A program made the translations under genes and the position numbers. A DNA stretch of 64,000 bases from Toxonevra muliebris (taxonomy: Eukaryota; Arthropoda; Insecta; Diptera; Pallopteridae): assembly GCA_963691655.1 (NCBI GenBank), contig OY829328.1:33437890-33501889 (forward strand), given 5' to 3'. The notes beneath the pieces were generated by a model that searched no databases, had not been told where the DNA came from, and saw only the letters and a list, made by a program, of their open reading frames with translations. Below, piece after piece: positions 25,501 through 37,460 of the stretch (position 1 is the stretch's first letter; each line of letters starts with the position of its first letter).

Positions 25501-26029
25501 CCGAGGAAAGTTTAAAAAGGAGAAGTTTGTGATGAGAAGAACAAATTTTGATTAGTTAGCATTCGGAATAACATCGAAAAAGTATAAGCATCTCTTAAAA
25601 TACAAAAACTTAAAATCTCTCTCGTTGTTTGAAGTTTGTTTGAAGAAAATTGATAAATATGAATATGCATAATGGGAGCATAACCCACGACTTGCTCTCG
25701 ATTGTTACTGCTTCTCTTTTACTTTTGAACTTTACAACTGTTGAATCCTCTCAATACTCAGTATACCTTTCACTATCCAACGGGCCCGATTGTCAGCAGC
25801 TCGCCTGAGGAGTATAAGGGTAGCACTTGTTGTTTTTGCTTTGTTAACGAACACTTGCAGCCGAAAAGCAAACGTTTCCGAATCAAACGACGACAAGATC
25901 ATCGTAATTTAAAATAACAAAACTGCTGAAGCAAAGATTTGGCTTAAATTTTGCCTATGGCTTTATTTTAGACCAAACCCAACAAAAAGGTATACAAAAA
26001 AAAAAATTCGGTACGGTTTTCACCGGAGT
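22540..26029. other. Unannotated stretch with orphan transposon-like end
   Basis: No exon recognised. CAGTGACGGATCCAGAG at 23910-23926 followed by a run of about 14 G looks like a hAT-type end related to the ends of the small MITE at 30077, but no partner was found. A 75-codon frame on the minus strand at 24332-24559 is unrecognised. GAGTATAAGG near 25810 resembles a TATA box, but there is no supporting exon. Confidence 0.45.
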
Positions 26030-26512
26030 TGCCAGAGCGAACCAAATCTCCGAAATTGACTGTATCAATTCACAGAACCGTCCATAACTCAGTCATTTTA
26101 TTACCGGCATGCATGTATAAGATACCGTTAGAAAGATAATAAGACGGGCTACAAAATATAATTGAATTTAATTTTGTTAATTTTCAAAATTAATTATTTT
26201 TTAAATTAATTCTTTAAAATTTAATTTGCAAAATTCGTATCAAAGTCCAGAAAATTAAAATGTAAAATTTTGTGTTCCTTTAAGAAGACTACATTACCTT
26301 TTCTTTGGCTTTTTATTCGAGGTGGTGACTCACAGTGCAGGAGATATGAGTTTTTTAATATGTAACAAAATTAAATTATATTATATTTTGTAGCCCGTTT
26401 TAATACCTTTTCTACGGTACCTTATACATACAAGTCGGTAATATAATGACTGAGTTATGGACGATTCTGTGAATTGATACAGTCAATTTCGGAGAATTGG
26501 TTCGCTCTGGAA
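26030..26512. repeat. Foldback element with about 149-bp arms
   Basis: Left arm 26031-26178 and right arm 26364-26512 are inverted copies with roughly 90% identity by eye. Shared words include CCAGAGCGAACCAA, TCCGAAATTGACTGTATCAA, CCATAACTCAGTCATT and CGGGCTACAAAATATAAT. The loop is about 185 bp and AT-rich. There is no clear target duplication at either edge. It is probably a foldback MITE. Transcribed, it would form a long double-stranded RNA. Confidence 0.88.
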
Positions 26513-26753
26513 TGGCTGAAATAAGGAACGGTTTATCGAAAATGAAAAAACAAAACTTGTTTTAGATTTCATCGTCACGCTCTTAGTGAACGAAGTGTCT
26601 GAAAATTTGGTTTTGGTGGCCAGAAAAGTTTTGTTCCAAACTCCATCTTTTTTTATAAGAGGCTATTTTAGTTTTAAACTAGCCAGTCACGAGGATGTTT
26701 TTTGAGAAAATGAAATAAAAAAATTTTCGATTTTTTCGGCCAGCACAAATGTA

Positions 26754-27029
26754 GAACCACGTTTATATCAATTCGCTTTTAATGGTGGGACGCATATGGG
26801 TAGAGATAAAATTGGTGGCGACTTAACTATTCATCCATCAATTTCTTATTGCATGCGGCCCATGTTTTTGGTTTTCAATCAAGCAAGGTTTTTCATACCT
26901 ACTTAAATGCACAATTAAAAATTTTCAGGACAATCTGTTTGGGGTTAGGAATCTGTATAAGGTTATAAATCTCTATGGAGCTAGCAAAAACTATTTTATA
27001 CTTTTTAGTCCATTTTAAAAACGTGGTAT
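26754..27029 (+). mobile_element. TA-type MITE, short copy (272 bp)
   Basis: The element (26756-27027) begins ACCACGTTTATATCAATTCG and ends with ACGTGGT. An inverted, longer relative lies at 44255-44980 with the same end motifs and shared interior words (GGACGCATATGGGTAGAGAT, ATTCATCCATCAATTTC, CAGGACAATCTGTTTGGGG). TA sits next to the right end here and next to the left end in the other copy, consistent with a Tc1/mariner-type TA target. This copy lacks about 440 bp present in the other. Confidence 0.75.
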
Positions 27030-30000
27030 ATTAAAATTTTTTTTTATTTAAATTATTTTTCGTATTATGTGTGAATAAAATATTAAATTTCGATAGGGGT
27101 GGATTCAAACCTCCCCCTCCTCCTCCCCTGCGTACTCGCCTGCCATTTACCAAATACAATTCCAACGAAATGGAATCGCGGAGGAATTCAATTCTTAAAG
27201 TAATCATTATTTCTTAGCTCTCATCGTAACTATACATGCATTTTTGCTTGTCTTCTCTTTTTACCTCCTTTTTACTATTGTCTTACTTTGATTCATTAGA
27301 CTTTTCACCCTTTAACTGATTATTTTCATTTTCAATTTATTTTTTTTATATTTGCTCCACACTTTACGCAAATAATTTGAATTTTAATCAATTTGTGAAA
27401 TCAATGCGGCAACGATAAAGTGCTAGCAACTCTCTCTTTGCACACGCACTCTCTTTGCATGTATGTGTTCGTGTGTATGAGTGCGTTTTAACCCAACGGG
27501 AAAGAAGCGCTCTAAAGCGTTTCTTTACTTACATCATATAGAATGCTTAAATGTATTTTATCATTGCCTGTCATTAAAGGTTAACATAAAAACTATGCTT
27601 GCTAGAAAGATTTTTCTCTGCTTTCTTTCCTCTTATGTGCTCCTCTATTTTTCTGTTTACAAATGCATTTTTATTATTTATACTTCCACACTACGGGATA
27701 TAAGAGAGGGTAGGTTTGGGGCTAAAATCATCCTTTTCAATGTTTGAAGGACGAAATTAAGAAATCTCTGGATCTAACATATATGTGAATAAAATGAAAA
27801 GTTGTTGCCTACTAAATACCGCTGTTAGTGGGCAAGATTCATATAAACCCTATGAGAATTATAGTGTGAGCGATTTATTTTTCATATGTGTGCTTTCCTT
27901 AGGCTTCCCTGGAAACTCTCCTTAGGATAATTGGAAGCACTTCTAGGTAACTTAATGTCAGAGCTTAAAATTTTCCTACTTACTAACTTTCATGATGGCC
28001 CTTCTAAAGTATTTCTTTGCTTATGGTTAAAAATTTTCCCATTGGGAATGTGCTTGATTGTTTGCAGTTGATACTTAGCACATGTCGCCTGCGAAACCAC
28101 CAGAACAGCAAAGCTCACTTCATTCTGATTACAGTTTGTGCTTTTTATGCTTCAAAATTTTCCTCTACTACCTTCTGTCTCTTTTACCTGGACCAGTGCT
28201 CAACCTGTTATTTATTTACGCTTTCGCAGCAAATGAAGAAGTTAAGTAAACTATCTTGAAGATTGTTGTTGATGTTGTTGTTGCCTGCTTTTGTGCCGGA
28301 AATTTTATTGAAATTGACTTTTCGAGTTTAATTCAATTCGTTGTAAATGTATAAAGTTGGGCAAAAATGAATGCAGGCAGCTAGAAACAATTTATTACCG
28401 TAAAAATGTAACAAGATGTAAAGGAGAAATGAGATAGAGTGAGAGCGAGTGAAAATGAAAGTAGAATTATATTTAATGTAAATAAGAAATAAATGTATTA
28501 AAGTTGAGGACCACTCGTTGTGGTTTACATAGAGAAACTAATTTAAAATATTCTCATTCAATTTGAAATAAGTAAGAAATCAATGTCACTCTCATTGATC
28601 AACTTTTTATGCACATATATTTATATGCACGTACCTACATATATTAAAATGAAATGTAGCATGTACAATGTACATGCTAGTAGAAGATTATTTATTTGAA
28701 GGTTAATTAAATGATGTTTTTTAAAATACATGAAACGATTTCTTAGTGTATAGAAGCTAACAGATGCTTTCATGGACATTTGAATGTAGGGAAAGGACAA
28801 GTATATTGTGATGACAAAGGTGAAAATTTTATCAAAGAACTAATTGGTTGATTCACTCGTTGTTTTATCTTTATGATATCGAAAAATTGTGGAAAAATAT
28901 GAGAATTGAGAAGATACGACACCGAATAAGACAGTGAATACAATAATTATACATTCCTTTGAAAATGAAATTTATTATTCAAAAATTGTATAAGCCTAAG
29001 CTTGAAAATCACATTGATTTACCGAAACTTTCGAAAATAAAAGACATATATGCATAAGTAAATATAAAGTTTCTTGTAAATTATTTTTCGTTTAAAAAAT
29101 CTGGTGAAATTAAAAGTTGAATTTTGAGTTTGTTTCGTTTATTTCATATTTTACCCACTGTTGTAAAAAACACTTTTTTTTTTACTTTTCAACTTTTTGT
29201 GTTAATGTTTTATAAAAAATTTTTAGCATAACTTTATTGAAATCTTTTTTTCGCTAAATTCTTAACGAATGTCAGCAGCTAATGGAAACTTCTGATAAGA
29301 TTTTACTTAAGTTTCTGCTGAACTTTAAGTTGACGTATAATTTTTGTTTTATTTTTAAGTTTTATTTTACACTTCTTAAGTTACTACCAATTACGTGTTT
29401 ATGTCCAGCTAGTGCCAAACTCAATTAAAATATTTGGATATATAAAAACTGCATTGATTGGCAAAACTTTTTAGATACGTATAGAAAGAAATTGGAAAAA
29501 AAAAGTTTTACTAAATGAAAAAATGCAAAATATGAATTTTTACTTATACTAAAATTTGCCGTCTAAAGTTAAAGTTTAAATATAATTTGACGGCATCTAA
29601 GCTTACTTCAAGATTAAATGAAAGTTTTCCATCACGCACGAGTAAATTCAATTTTGTGTTTCTAGAGATTCTGGGAAATTAATTTGATTTAAAAATAAAA
29701 ATTAATAATCATTTTTAATTAATTTTATAATAAGTAATTTACGTGTGCTTTATTTATAGAAAAATTATTTCTCTATAAGTTGATGGTTACTACTATGTTT
29801 GCAACATAACATTTCAATCTGTTTTCCCGAAAAAGTCAAGATCGTGCCAAGAAAATAATCCCTCATTGGGTAAATTTTTTATTTTAAGCATTTTTAAAGA
29901 GCTTTTTATTCTCTTTTTTCAAAAAATTCCGCAAAAGAAAGCATAAGAAATTTCAGATATACAAACGCATTTGCATAGTGGCAACCACTGCCACTCAGTA

Positions 30001-30068
30001 GCAGAAATACATGATTGCTCCTTTTATGCGCAATGCACAAAATTTCTTCTCGGATTTGTGAAAAAACA
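27030..30068. other. Unannotated AT-rich stretch
   Basis: Nothing recognisable beyond C-rich sequence at 27108-27130, a short palindrome at 28657-28679 and A/T runs. Open frames of 60-90 codons lack family features. Confidence 0.5.
28657..28679. repeat. Short perfect inverted repeat
   Basis: TAGCATGTACA and TGTACATGCTA are 11-bp perfect arms around one base. It sits in a region rich in TACAT words and may be chance or simple-sequence drift. Confidence 0.75.
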
Positions 30069-30223
30069 GTAACAACCACTAGCGGATTCAAAGGGTGCCT
30101 CCCACCTTAGCGATGAGAATCCCATACATTATGATAGTTGGGCAGCAATCAAAAATTTTTTAAAGGGATGAAAAAACTAAAACACTCGCTCAGGTAATCT
30201 CTGGACCCGGTAGTGGTAGCAAC
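30069..30223. mobile_element. Small hAT-type MITE, 139 bp
   Basis: The element (30077-30215) begins CACTAGCGGATTCAAAGG and ends CTCTGGACCCGGTAGTG, imperfect inverted ends. The flanks GTAACAAC (30069-30076) and GTAGCAAC (30216-30223) match at 7 of 8 bases, as expected for an aged hAT target duplication. No coding capacity. Confidence 0.75.
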
Positions 30224-30475
30224 AAGAATCGTATCAAGCCTTACAATAACAACATGATCAGTTAGTTTATCTTACAGTCAGCAATTTGAGAACTTTTTTA
30301 TTTTGTTCATTCACATTTTGAATTTCATTCTTAAGGTAATTATATGGAAATATTATTCTTATGAATGAATGCAAATAAATTCTATATTTGCTATGAAGTA
30401 AAATTTTATATTTCAATAATGAAAAACTAAGTCAAACAGGGATAGGCACAGTTTACCCAAGTTAAATTAAATCTA

Positions 30476-31668
30476 TTACACTGTTCAACAAATGCAAACT
30501 TTTGAGAACGAGCAGAGACGGGACAGGTGCACTTAGGGTAATGGAAGGTCGCTGAGCTCGAATCCGTGGTCCGTTTTGCTCTGCTACGTCACAACCTTTT
30601 TTTATTGACATAAAAATTTTTAAAATTGAGAAAAAAATATCAAACAAATAAACTTTATTTTTGATATTTTTTTTTCATCAAACCACCCATTAAAAAAAAT
30701 TTTGTATTTTTTTACTATTTAAATTTAAAAAAAATTTTTTTTCTTAACCTTCTGGTCTAGATTTAAAAAAAAATTGATTTTTTTTATATTTCAAAAGTAT
30801 AGGCTTTTAAAAGTATACAGTAAAATTTTCGTATCAATATTTCCAGTATTTAGACTTCTACAGCCTATTAAGCAGGTGAGCGCAGAAACAGGTAAAATGC
30901 CGACTGAAGTTTAAACTCATTTATCTAGAAACTATATTTTTCTGCACGATGGGATACAAAAAACAAAAACAACTAGACCGATTCATCTCAAATTGTACTA
31001 TATTACTCAGTAAACCAGTGCTTATTGCAGGAACTAAAAAAACAAAAAGTAGGGAAAAAACGGTCTGCTTTCGTAAAGTAAATTTCAACAACGCGCCATT
31101 TTGTCAAATTTTTCTTTTTCATTTTAGTTCCTGCGATAACTAAATGCATACCAATTGTAACTTCTTTTTTGTTTGTTTTAGATCAGTGGAAAATCCAAGA
31201 CCTGCCCCACCAGCAAGACCTGTTTTTTTGAAGAGGGCAACTGTAACACCAATTTTAGTTTAAATTATAAAATTTTTTTTTATTATTATTTTTGTATTTT
31301 GTTAAAGTAATAAAAAATATCTACAAAGTTTAAATACTATTGTTTATTATTTCATCCTAAAATCCTCCATCCATCAATCCTAAAAACTCGTCAAATTCAA
31401 GGGCGCTAGACCAGAAGCTCCCCTTAATTAACTTATTTTTTCGTAATTTTTTTCATCCTCGTTATCATTGTTCACTTTTGTCTCGTTTTTAGCTTAAAGC
31501 AATCATGGCCAAAGGCGTACTCAAGTGCAAAATGAGCTTTAACACTCTCACCCGCAAGATTGAAATAATAAAAAAACAAACACCAGAATTTTTGCTTCCA
31601 GTTAATATTGATGAAAGAAAAATGAATGTCATGCCCATTTTTTGTTTAGCTTTTGAGTTCAGCAGTTA
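30476..31668. mobile_element. Long-inverted-repeat element, copy B
   Basis: From CACTGTTCAAC at 30479, preceded by TTA, the sequence matches the reverse complement of the right arm of copy A: GAGCAGAGACGGGACAGGTG, CCGTTTTGCTCTGCTACGTC, TTATTGACAT and ATTTTTAAAATTGA. After an inserted TTAA element, similarity to copy A resumes at 31428 (CCTCGTTATCATTGTTCACTTT) and fades near 31500. A possible right end is GTTCAGCAG followed by TTA at 31666-31668, but this is weak. The unmatched interior (31500-31660) is unrecognised. Confidence 0.6.
30744..31427. mobile_element. TTAA-flanked element inserted in copy B
   Basis: TTAA at 30744-30747 and 31424-31427 encloses 676 bp whose ends share CTTCTGGTCTAG: CCTTCTGGTCTAG on the left, and CTAGACCAGAAG followed by CTCCCC on the right. 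Copy A of the host element, around 12770-12800, has the same flanking sequence with a single TTAA and no insert. This is a direct empty-site comparison. Ends and target are piggyBac-like. Open frames inside, including one of 64 codons at 30949-31143, are not recognised. Confidence 0.88.
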
Positions 31669-31669
31669 G

Positions 31670-34114
31670 GTAAGAAAAACAAAGGCTGCCCTGAGGCGGC
31701 CTTGCGGGTCTAAGCCAAAAAAATAAAGATAAAGATTTGTTAACAGGCTTAATGAAGCGTCATTTTTTTTATCGAAGTGACAAAGTGACTATGTCGCAAC
31801 AATGTAAAAGGGGCAGGCAAATCATAAGGCCGTTTCGGAACTCGCCACGATTCCTCATCAGTGATCTTTGTGATGATTCTTACTAGCATTTCAACATTCT
31901 ATAAAAGTGTTTAATATTTGAAAACGTTACCGAGAATTATAAGGTTTTGTGTTTTCAAGTATTTTCACTGAAAAGAAATGATAAATGGAACTAATACATA
32001 TTTGTAAATGATTTGTCTTGTTGTAGAAATGAGAGAGGAAGCGTGTAATATTACACTGAGAAATGATTTTAGAACCATTTAACAGAATTGTGTCCAATTC
32101 GTTTTATATATATTATTATTAGAGACTATGAAACTGAAATCTAGTTATTTATATTCCATAGTTTGGCTTTACTTCATTGCTACTTAACAGTTCAAGGTTT
32201 GTTAACGGGCTTAATGAAACGTGACTTTTTTTTTAACAAAGTGACTAAGTCGCAACAATGTATCTCTATCTGGATTGTCTCAGTATGATAACCCTCCGAA
32301 TCATCGGATATAGCAAGCCACAATTCTTATATTTTGTCTTGGCTTCCATGGTTGCACGAATCAATCATTACGGAAAACATTTGGGGATGGCTTCAGCGTA
32401 AAGGGAATATAAAACAGCACACTAAATCTGAAAGTCTTTCGAATAAAATTTGATATTTTTTTATTTTGTTTGTAAAATAGTGATCATTTTTATTTCTCAA
32501 ACTAATACAGAATAAAATAGACTTTCACAATAAAAACGACCTGATGGATTTCTCTGGATTTATATCGAAGTTATTCAGCCTTGATAACAGAGTGCGCTTA
32601 TTTTATTTATTTATTTATTACATATTTGTTTTCTTTTTCTGTATTTATCTATTTCAGTTTTTTATGCATTCATTAATTGGTATAAATGGTATTACACAAT
32701 ACAAAAAAAAAAAAAAAAAAAAAAACAATTAACTGTAAACAAATTAAAATATATTAATTAAATAAATTTAAATCTTAAAATAAATATTGATTTAATAGAT
32801 AATAATGGTTTTAAAAATAAATTGGTTTAATGTATAGAGTGAAATTATGAAAAATTAGAAACTGTGTGAAATTCGAAGAATTCTTTGATTGCAGTGTAAC
32901 CCCAGTATTGTCCGATCACTCAATGGACTACTATTTTGCTTATTACAACATGACCGAGAATTTTTTCCCTTACCTAACAAGCGATAGAGTATATCATCTC
33001 TTTGCTTACTTAATATAAAAAAGTAATATGGAAAAGTAATCATTACTTTCCTAGGACATCGCAGTGTTCAGACTGAAATACATCGCATTTTATTTGAAAA
33101 TACTATTACAGCAACAGTTCTTTTGTATAATTTCATCGAAAATTACTTATAAAATGCAATGATTTTTGAGCATAATTTTAGGTGCTACAGTTTTCAATGT
33201 TTTCTTCAACAATGTGTACGGTGGGTAGAAATTTAAAATTTGTAATGCATTTTTATTATTATTATTATTAATTTATTAACTTAGAATTATAAATTATACG
33301 CTAATATAAAAGTAGCAATGGCGACTAAGGCCTTCATCACTTAAAACTAAGAGAAATTAACTAGTGTAAGTATATGTATGTGGTTTATATGTGAACTATT
33401 TAAAATGAATGTAAGTAATGATATTAAATGGTATGGTAGTAACGAAAAGGGCTTTTCCGTTTTAAATTTTAAGTAAATTAAAATAATGAAATATGTATTA
33501 CAATCGATGAAGTTTAAAGTAGAAAAATGAAATGCTAAGAATAATTTTAATTTTAGTATTTCTTAAAATCTATAATATAATACAAAATATGTGAGATTGT
33601 GAGGAATTGTTAAAATTAATCATAATTAAGATGAATAAGATTAGAGAAAACAATGGATGCGTGCAAGGCCCGCAAGATATTTGATGTGTAAACAGTTAAG
33701 TCAGTTGAATGCCATATACATAAGCTCACATTTAATGTATAATCTATATGCTTAGGTAATTAACTCAAATTAAAACAATTCTTTTATCAACTTAAACATT
33801 CATAAGATATCATTATCTTATATATATAATAGCCCAATTCACAATAAATTGCAAATGGTCTTGCATCATTGCAAATGCAAATTTTTATTCCATATCGCAT
33901 ATATGTATTTATTGTTGTGATAGCAGAAATATTTTGCATTTGGACCAAATCGTGAATTGGTCTGATATATTGTAGTTGCATTATTTTTCTTTTACTCAAT
34001 GCATCTGGCACGATATGCTCGCAGATACGCAGCTGCAATTTAATCTTTTTTTCCGCGCTTTAAGTTTTTCTTCCTGTCAATTTGAAATTTTATTAGATGT
34101 GAAAATTTTACATA
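31670..34114. other. Unannotated AT-rich stretch
   Basis: No gene recognised. Direct similarity exists between about 31735-31800 and 32196-32262 (GTTAACRGGCTTAATGAARCG, then TTTTTTT, then AAGTGACTAWGTCGCAACAATG), suggesting an old duplicated fragment. A poly-A run is at 32704-32724. Confidence 0.5.
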
Positions 34115-34193
34115 ACGTCGCCTGTGAGTTGATTTGGCGTATAGGTATATGAACTTGTACACACATGCGCCAAATCAATTCTCAGGCGACGAT
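34115..34193. repeat. 80-bp palindromic hairpin unit, copy 2
   Basis: Left arm ACGTCGCCTGTGAGTTGATT, continuing TGGCG, is mirrored by CGCCAAATCAATTCTCAGGC plus GACGAT at 34168-34193. The loop GTATAGGTATATGAACTTGT then ACACACATG corresponds position by position to the loop of the copy at 18066. The arms are preserved in both copies although individual bases differ. Confidence 0.85.
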
Positions 34194-34194
34194 A

Positions 34195-34794
34195 AGTGCT
34201 TTCCGCATTTAATCTTAGAAAGGCAACAGGGGTGACCAGTCACTCCACTCCTTTTTAAAAGCACTGCAAATAGATTTGCCTTAACTGCATTTAATAAAAA
34301 TAAGTAAATACGTGATTTTATAATAAATAAGTTTGGTTTTTTCTGTTTAACATTTATATTTCAAAATATATTTAATTTTAATTCAATCTAACAAACCGAA
34401 TGCAAAACCTATTAAACGCCTGTTTGCTACGGCGACTTCTCTGCTTCTGTGGTATAGTCAATCTCCACACGTTTAACACCAACAAATAATTCTGCCACGA
34501 ATAAATGTACACACACATTTTGTTTTCATATGTTTCGTTTGTATGTGTGAGTAAATTTATCAAAATATAAACACACTCCGCTCGTGTTTTAATTTCTCCC
34601 TCTCTTCTTCTCTTTGTTGTTTAGAGTAGAACAGTCATGCCGCGCAGTAGTGTGAGCGAGAGGGGAACTGGACGTTACAGTTATCTTACATCTTACATTA
34701 CAGTTATTCTTACATTTTACACATTTGAAATTTTGCCCATACCGTGAGCTAAAATGTTTACACATCAATAAAGAAAAATTGATTAAATTAATTA
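34195..34794. other. LINE 3' flank or 3' UTR, undefined
   Basis: This lies just past the LINE ORF2 stop. AATTAATTATTATAT at about 34784-34798 may be the (TAA)n-type tail typical of I elements read on the minus strand, but no target duplication was found, so the exact 3' end is open. A TCTC-rich patch occurs near 34595-34615. Confidence 0.4.
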
Positions 34795-36087
34795 TTATAT
34801 AGAATAATACAGCGAAGTTTTTTCTAAGTACTTGATAATTTTTATTATGTTTACGGAAGAAAGTTCAGAGAGAAAAAAAATAGGATTTTGGTTACCAAAA
34901 ATGTCTGACTTAAAATTATTGAAATAAGTACAGTCCATTAGTAGATGTTGCGTACTAAGTCTCATATTACAATTGCAGTATTGACAAAAAGGAGAGATAT
35001 TTCTGTTTAAAAGATGTTCATGTGAGATTCTAGAGTGGCTAAATCTTAATCGGTATATCTTAATAAGGTCCAATCTTGTTACATCTTTAGTTTCAATTTG
35101 AGAGAGCTGTTGGATACTGCTTTGAATAGAATTAATGGTTTTGTACCACGTTGAACAGTCGTTCCACAAAGATTTATGTTTATCCACATATTGAAATTTA
35201 ACGAAGTTACGTATATCCTTAAAGTTAATTTTAGGTGTTGTGGTAAGAGGGGCGTTATGAGCACTTTTCGCTGACTGATCAGCGTACTCATTGCCGGTTA
35301 TTTGACTATGACCTGGAATCCACATAATTATGATTTTTGGAAAGTTATCTATTAATATATCTCTTACTAACATGCAGTAATGCGAATTGTTATTTATGTT
35401 GTGTATTGCTTGAATTGCAGAAAGAGAGTCAGTGCATATCATGAAATTCCCGGATTGAAATTGTACTATTTTTATAGCTTCGTATATTGCAATTAATTCA
35501 GCTGAATAAATAGAAGTGTAGGAAGGAAGATGAGCAGTTTTTATAACAGAATCAGAGTAAGTGACACTATAACTAATGTTACTATTTACTAAGGATCCGT
35601 CTGTATAAATAAAAGTGTAATTTGAAAATCTGTTTTTTATTTCTAAGAATTTTGAACTAAAAATTTCAGGAGATGTAATTGATTTTTTAAATTGACTAAG
35701 AGCACAGTTAATTGATTTAAAATTAAGTAACCAAGGCGGATTTTTGAACAAAAAATTTTTATTAGAGTCAACCGGAATGTTTAAATTGTGGCATAAATTT
35801 AATGTTCGGTGGATTACTGATGTAATATTTTTATGTTTCCTTTTGTTATGGTTAACTCTTTCCAGAATGCCGGATGTTGGAGTGTAAGGTTTTCGCAATG
35901 TTTGTAGTAAATTTGCTGTAATTCGGTCTCTGCTATTCTCGATTGTTAATATGTTTGATTCGAATAGCATGTTATTTATTGGGGTCATGCGAAAAGCACC
36001 GAAAGCCAATCTAATGGAAGAGTACAAAACTGTTTTTATTTTTTTTAAGTTGAGAATTAGGAGCATAACCATAAAGGAAAAGTCCAT
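34795..36087 (-). pseudogene. I-LINE ORF2, RT thumb plus RNase H and C-terminus
   Basis: This is the longest intact frame of the element, 430 codons, and is the 3' part of ORF2. Its beginning shows the RT thumb (RLAFGAFRMTP, then ESNILTIENSRDRI). Ribonuclease H follows from about residue 155: FIYTDGSLV (first Asp), SAELIAIYEAIK (Glu), MICTDSLSAIQAI (Asp) and MWIPGHSQITGNEYADQSAK (His and last Asp), so all catalytic residues are present. RNase H degrades the RNA strand of the hybrid during target-primed reverse transcription. After it comes RLRFSHSRISHEHLL and a C-x2-C/H/C motif (CQYC...QHLLMDC) common to LINE ORF2 C-termini. The listed start is only where the frame opens after an upstream frameshift, not a real initiation codon. 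Confidence 0.88.
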
Positions 36088-37203
36088 AATCTATTTTTGA
36101 TACAATTATCGATTTAACCACTGATATGAGTGAGAGAATATGACAATTGAATTTGCTTCTAGCTAAACATTTTATTATGTTAAGTCTTTTAGATAAATTT
36201 AAAATCAGCGAATTAATTTGAGAGTTCCAGGAATATCTTTTATTAAATATTATACCAAGTATCTTTAAATTTTCTACACTTAATAATATAAATCTGTTCG
36301 AGTTAATTTGGAAAGAACAGGTATGCATTCAGCAAATATGCAAATGTTTACATTTATGAAGAGAGAGTTCACCTCCAGAATAATTGCACTAAGATTGCAT
36401 GCTGCCAATTACGCTACTTAGATCAAGGGTTATGTTTTTATCTTTGCTGAGATCTTTTACGATGTAAAAATCATCAGCATAGGCGCAAAGCTTTAAGTCT
36501 TTTCTTATTGAAATTATTTGACTCAGTTTATCATATGCAATTAAAAATAGTACGACAGAAAGAGGAGAGCCCTGTGGTATACCATTTGTTAGGGGAAATA
36601 TTTCAGAATAATAATTTGTCACTCTTACCCTAATTTTCCGATTCATCATGAAGTTTTTTACATAAATTATAATCTTAGGGCCAACCTTCCATGTAGCTAA
36701 TTGATCTAAAATCATATGTATTCCAATTTTATCAAAAGCTTTTGTCAAGTCTAGTGATATTATGGAAATATGTCTTTTTGCAGAAAGAGAACTGGTAATC
36801 AAATAATCTAAGTAAAATAGAGGATTAGATACCGAAATGCCTTTTTAAAGCCAACTTGTTGTCTATTAAGTAATTTGTTAGACGTAACAAACCAGCAAAG
36901 TCTGTTCGCAATGATTTTATCTAAGACTTTTGAGCAACATGGATTTAGAGAGATGGGCCTGTAAGATTTAAGTTTTGTTTTGTCTGAACTAGGTTTTAAA
37001 ATTGGAATCACGGTACTAATTTTATATAACTCAGGAATCGTACTGTTGAAAATATTATTACAAAGACATAATAGCCTAGATTTGACGTCGGTGGACAAGT
37101 TTCGAAGCATAGGATAAGAAATTCTGTCAATACCTGGGGTATTTCCCTTCAACTTTTGTAATGCTATTTCCAATTCAATGAAGGTTATGTCATTTTCCAT
37201 CAA
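36011..37203 (-). pseudogene. I-LINE ORF2, reverse transcriptase
   Basis: Three overlapping or adjacent frames on the minus strand give one reverse transcriptase. 36808-37203 holds LKGNTPGIDRISYPML, KPSSDKTKLKSYRPISL, KVLDKIIANRL and RQQVGFKKAF. 36389-36802 holds ISLDLTKAFDKI, GIPQGSPLSVVLFLIA and the catalytic CAYADDFYIV box. 36011-36328 continues with VENLKILGIIFNKR and SKIDYGLFLYGYAP, the segment leading to the thumb. The domain would copy the element RNA into DNA at the nicked target. The catalytic Asp pair of YADD is kept. Frameshifts lie near 36805 and between 36328 and 36389, so a full polymerase could not be translated. Confidence 0.9.
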
Positions 37204-37460
37204 TGAAGCTCTATTGCTAGGTTTAAAAGAGACAGAGGCAGAAATGCACTTGCATTTAGCTTCTCTGAAAATTTTGTGAAAATTTCCGTCTGAAGCTTCA
37301 GAGGACCATAGTTTGCCGAATTCTTTAGCTATTTCAGATTTATTTGTGATTGCTGTAGGGGGTGAGTTTGTGTCTTCTATGCAGTGTATGTTGAAGACAG
37401 GTTTAAGCCCACAAAATCTTCTAATATTAGAAAAAATTTTTTGGATTGGACTATTTGGAT

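Noticed and set aside
25795..25900. Core promoter at GAGTATAAGG
   Set aside because: Only a weak TATA-like word, with no downstream exon or other support.
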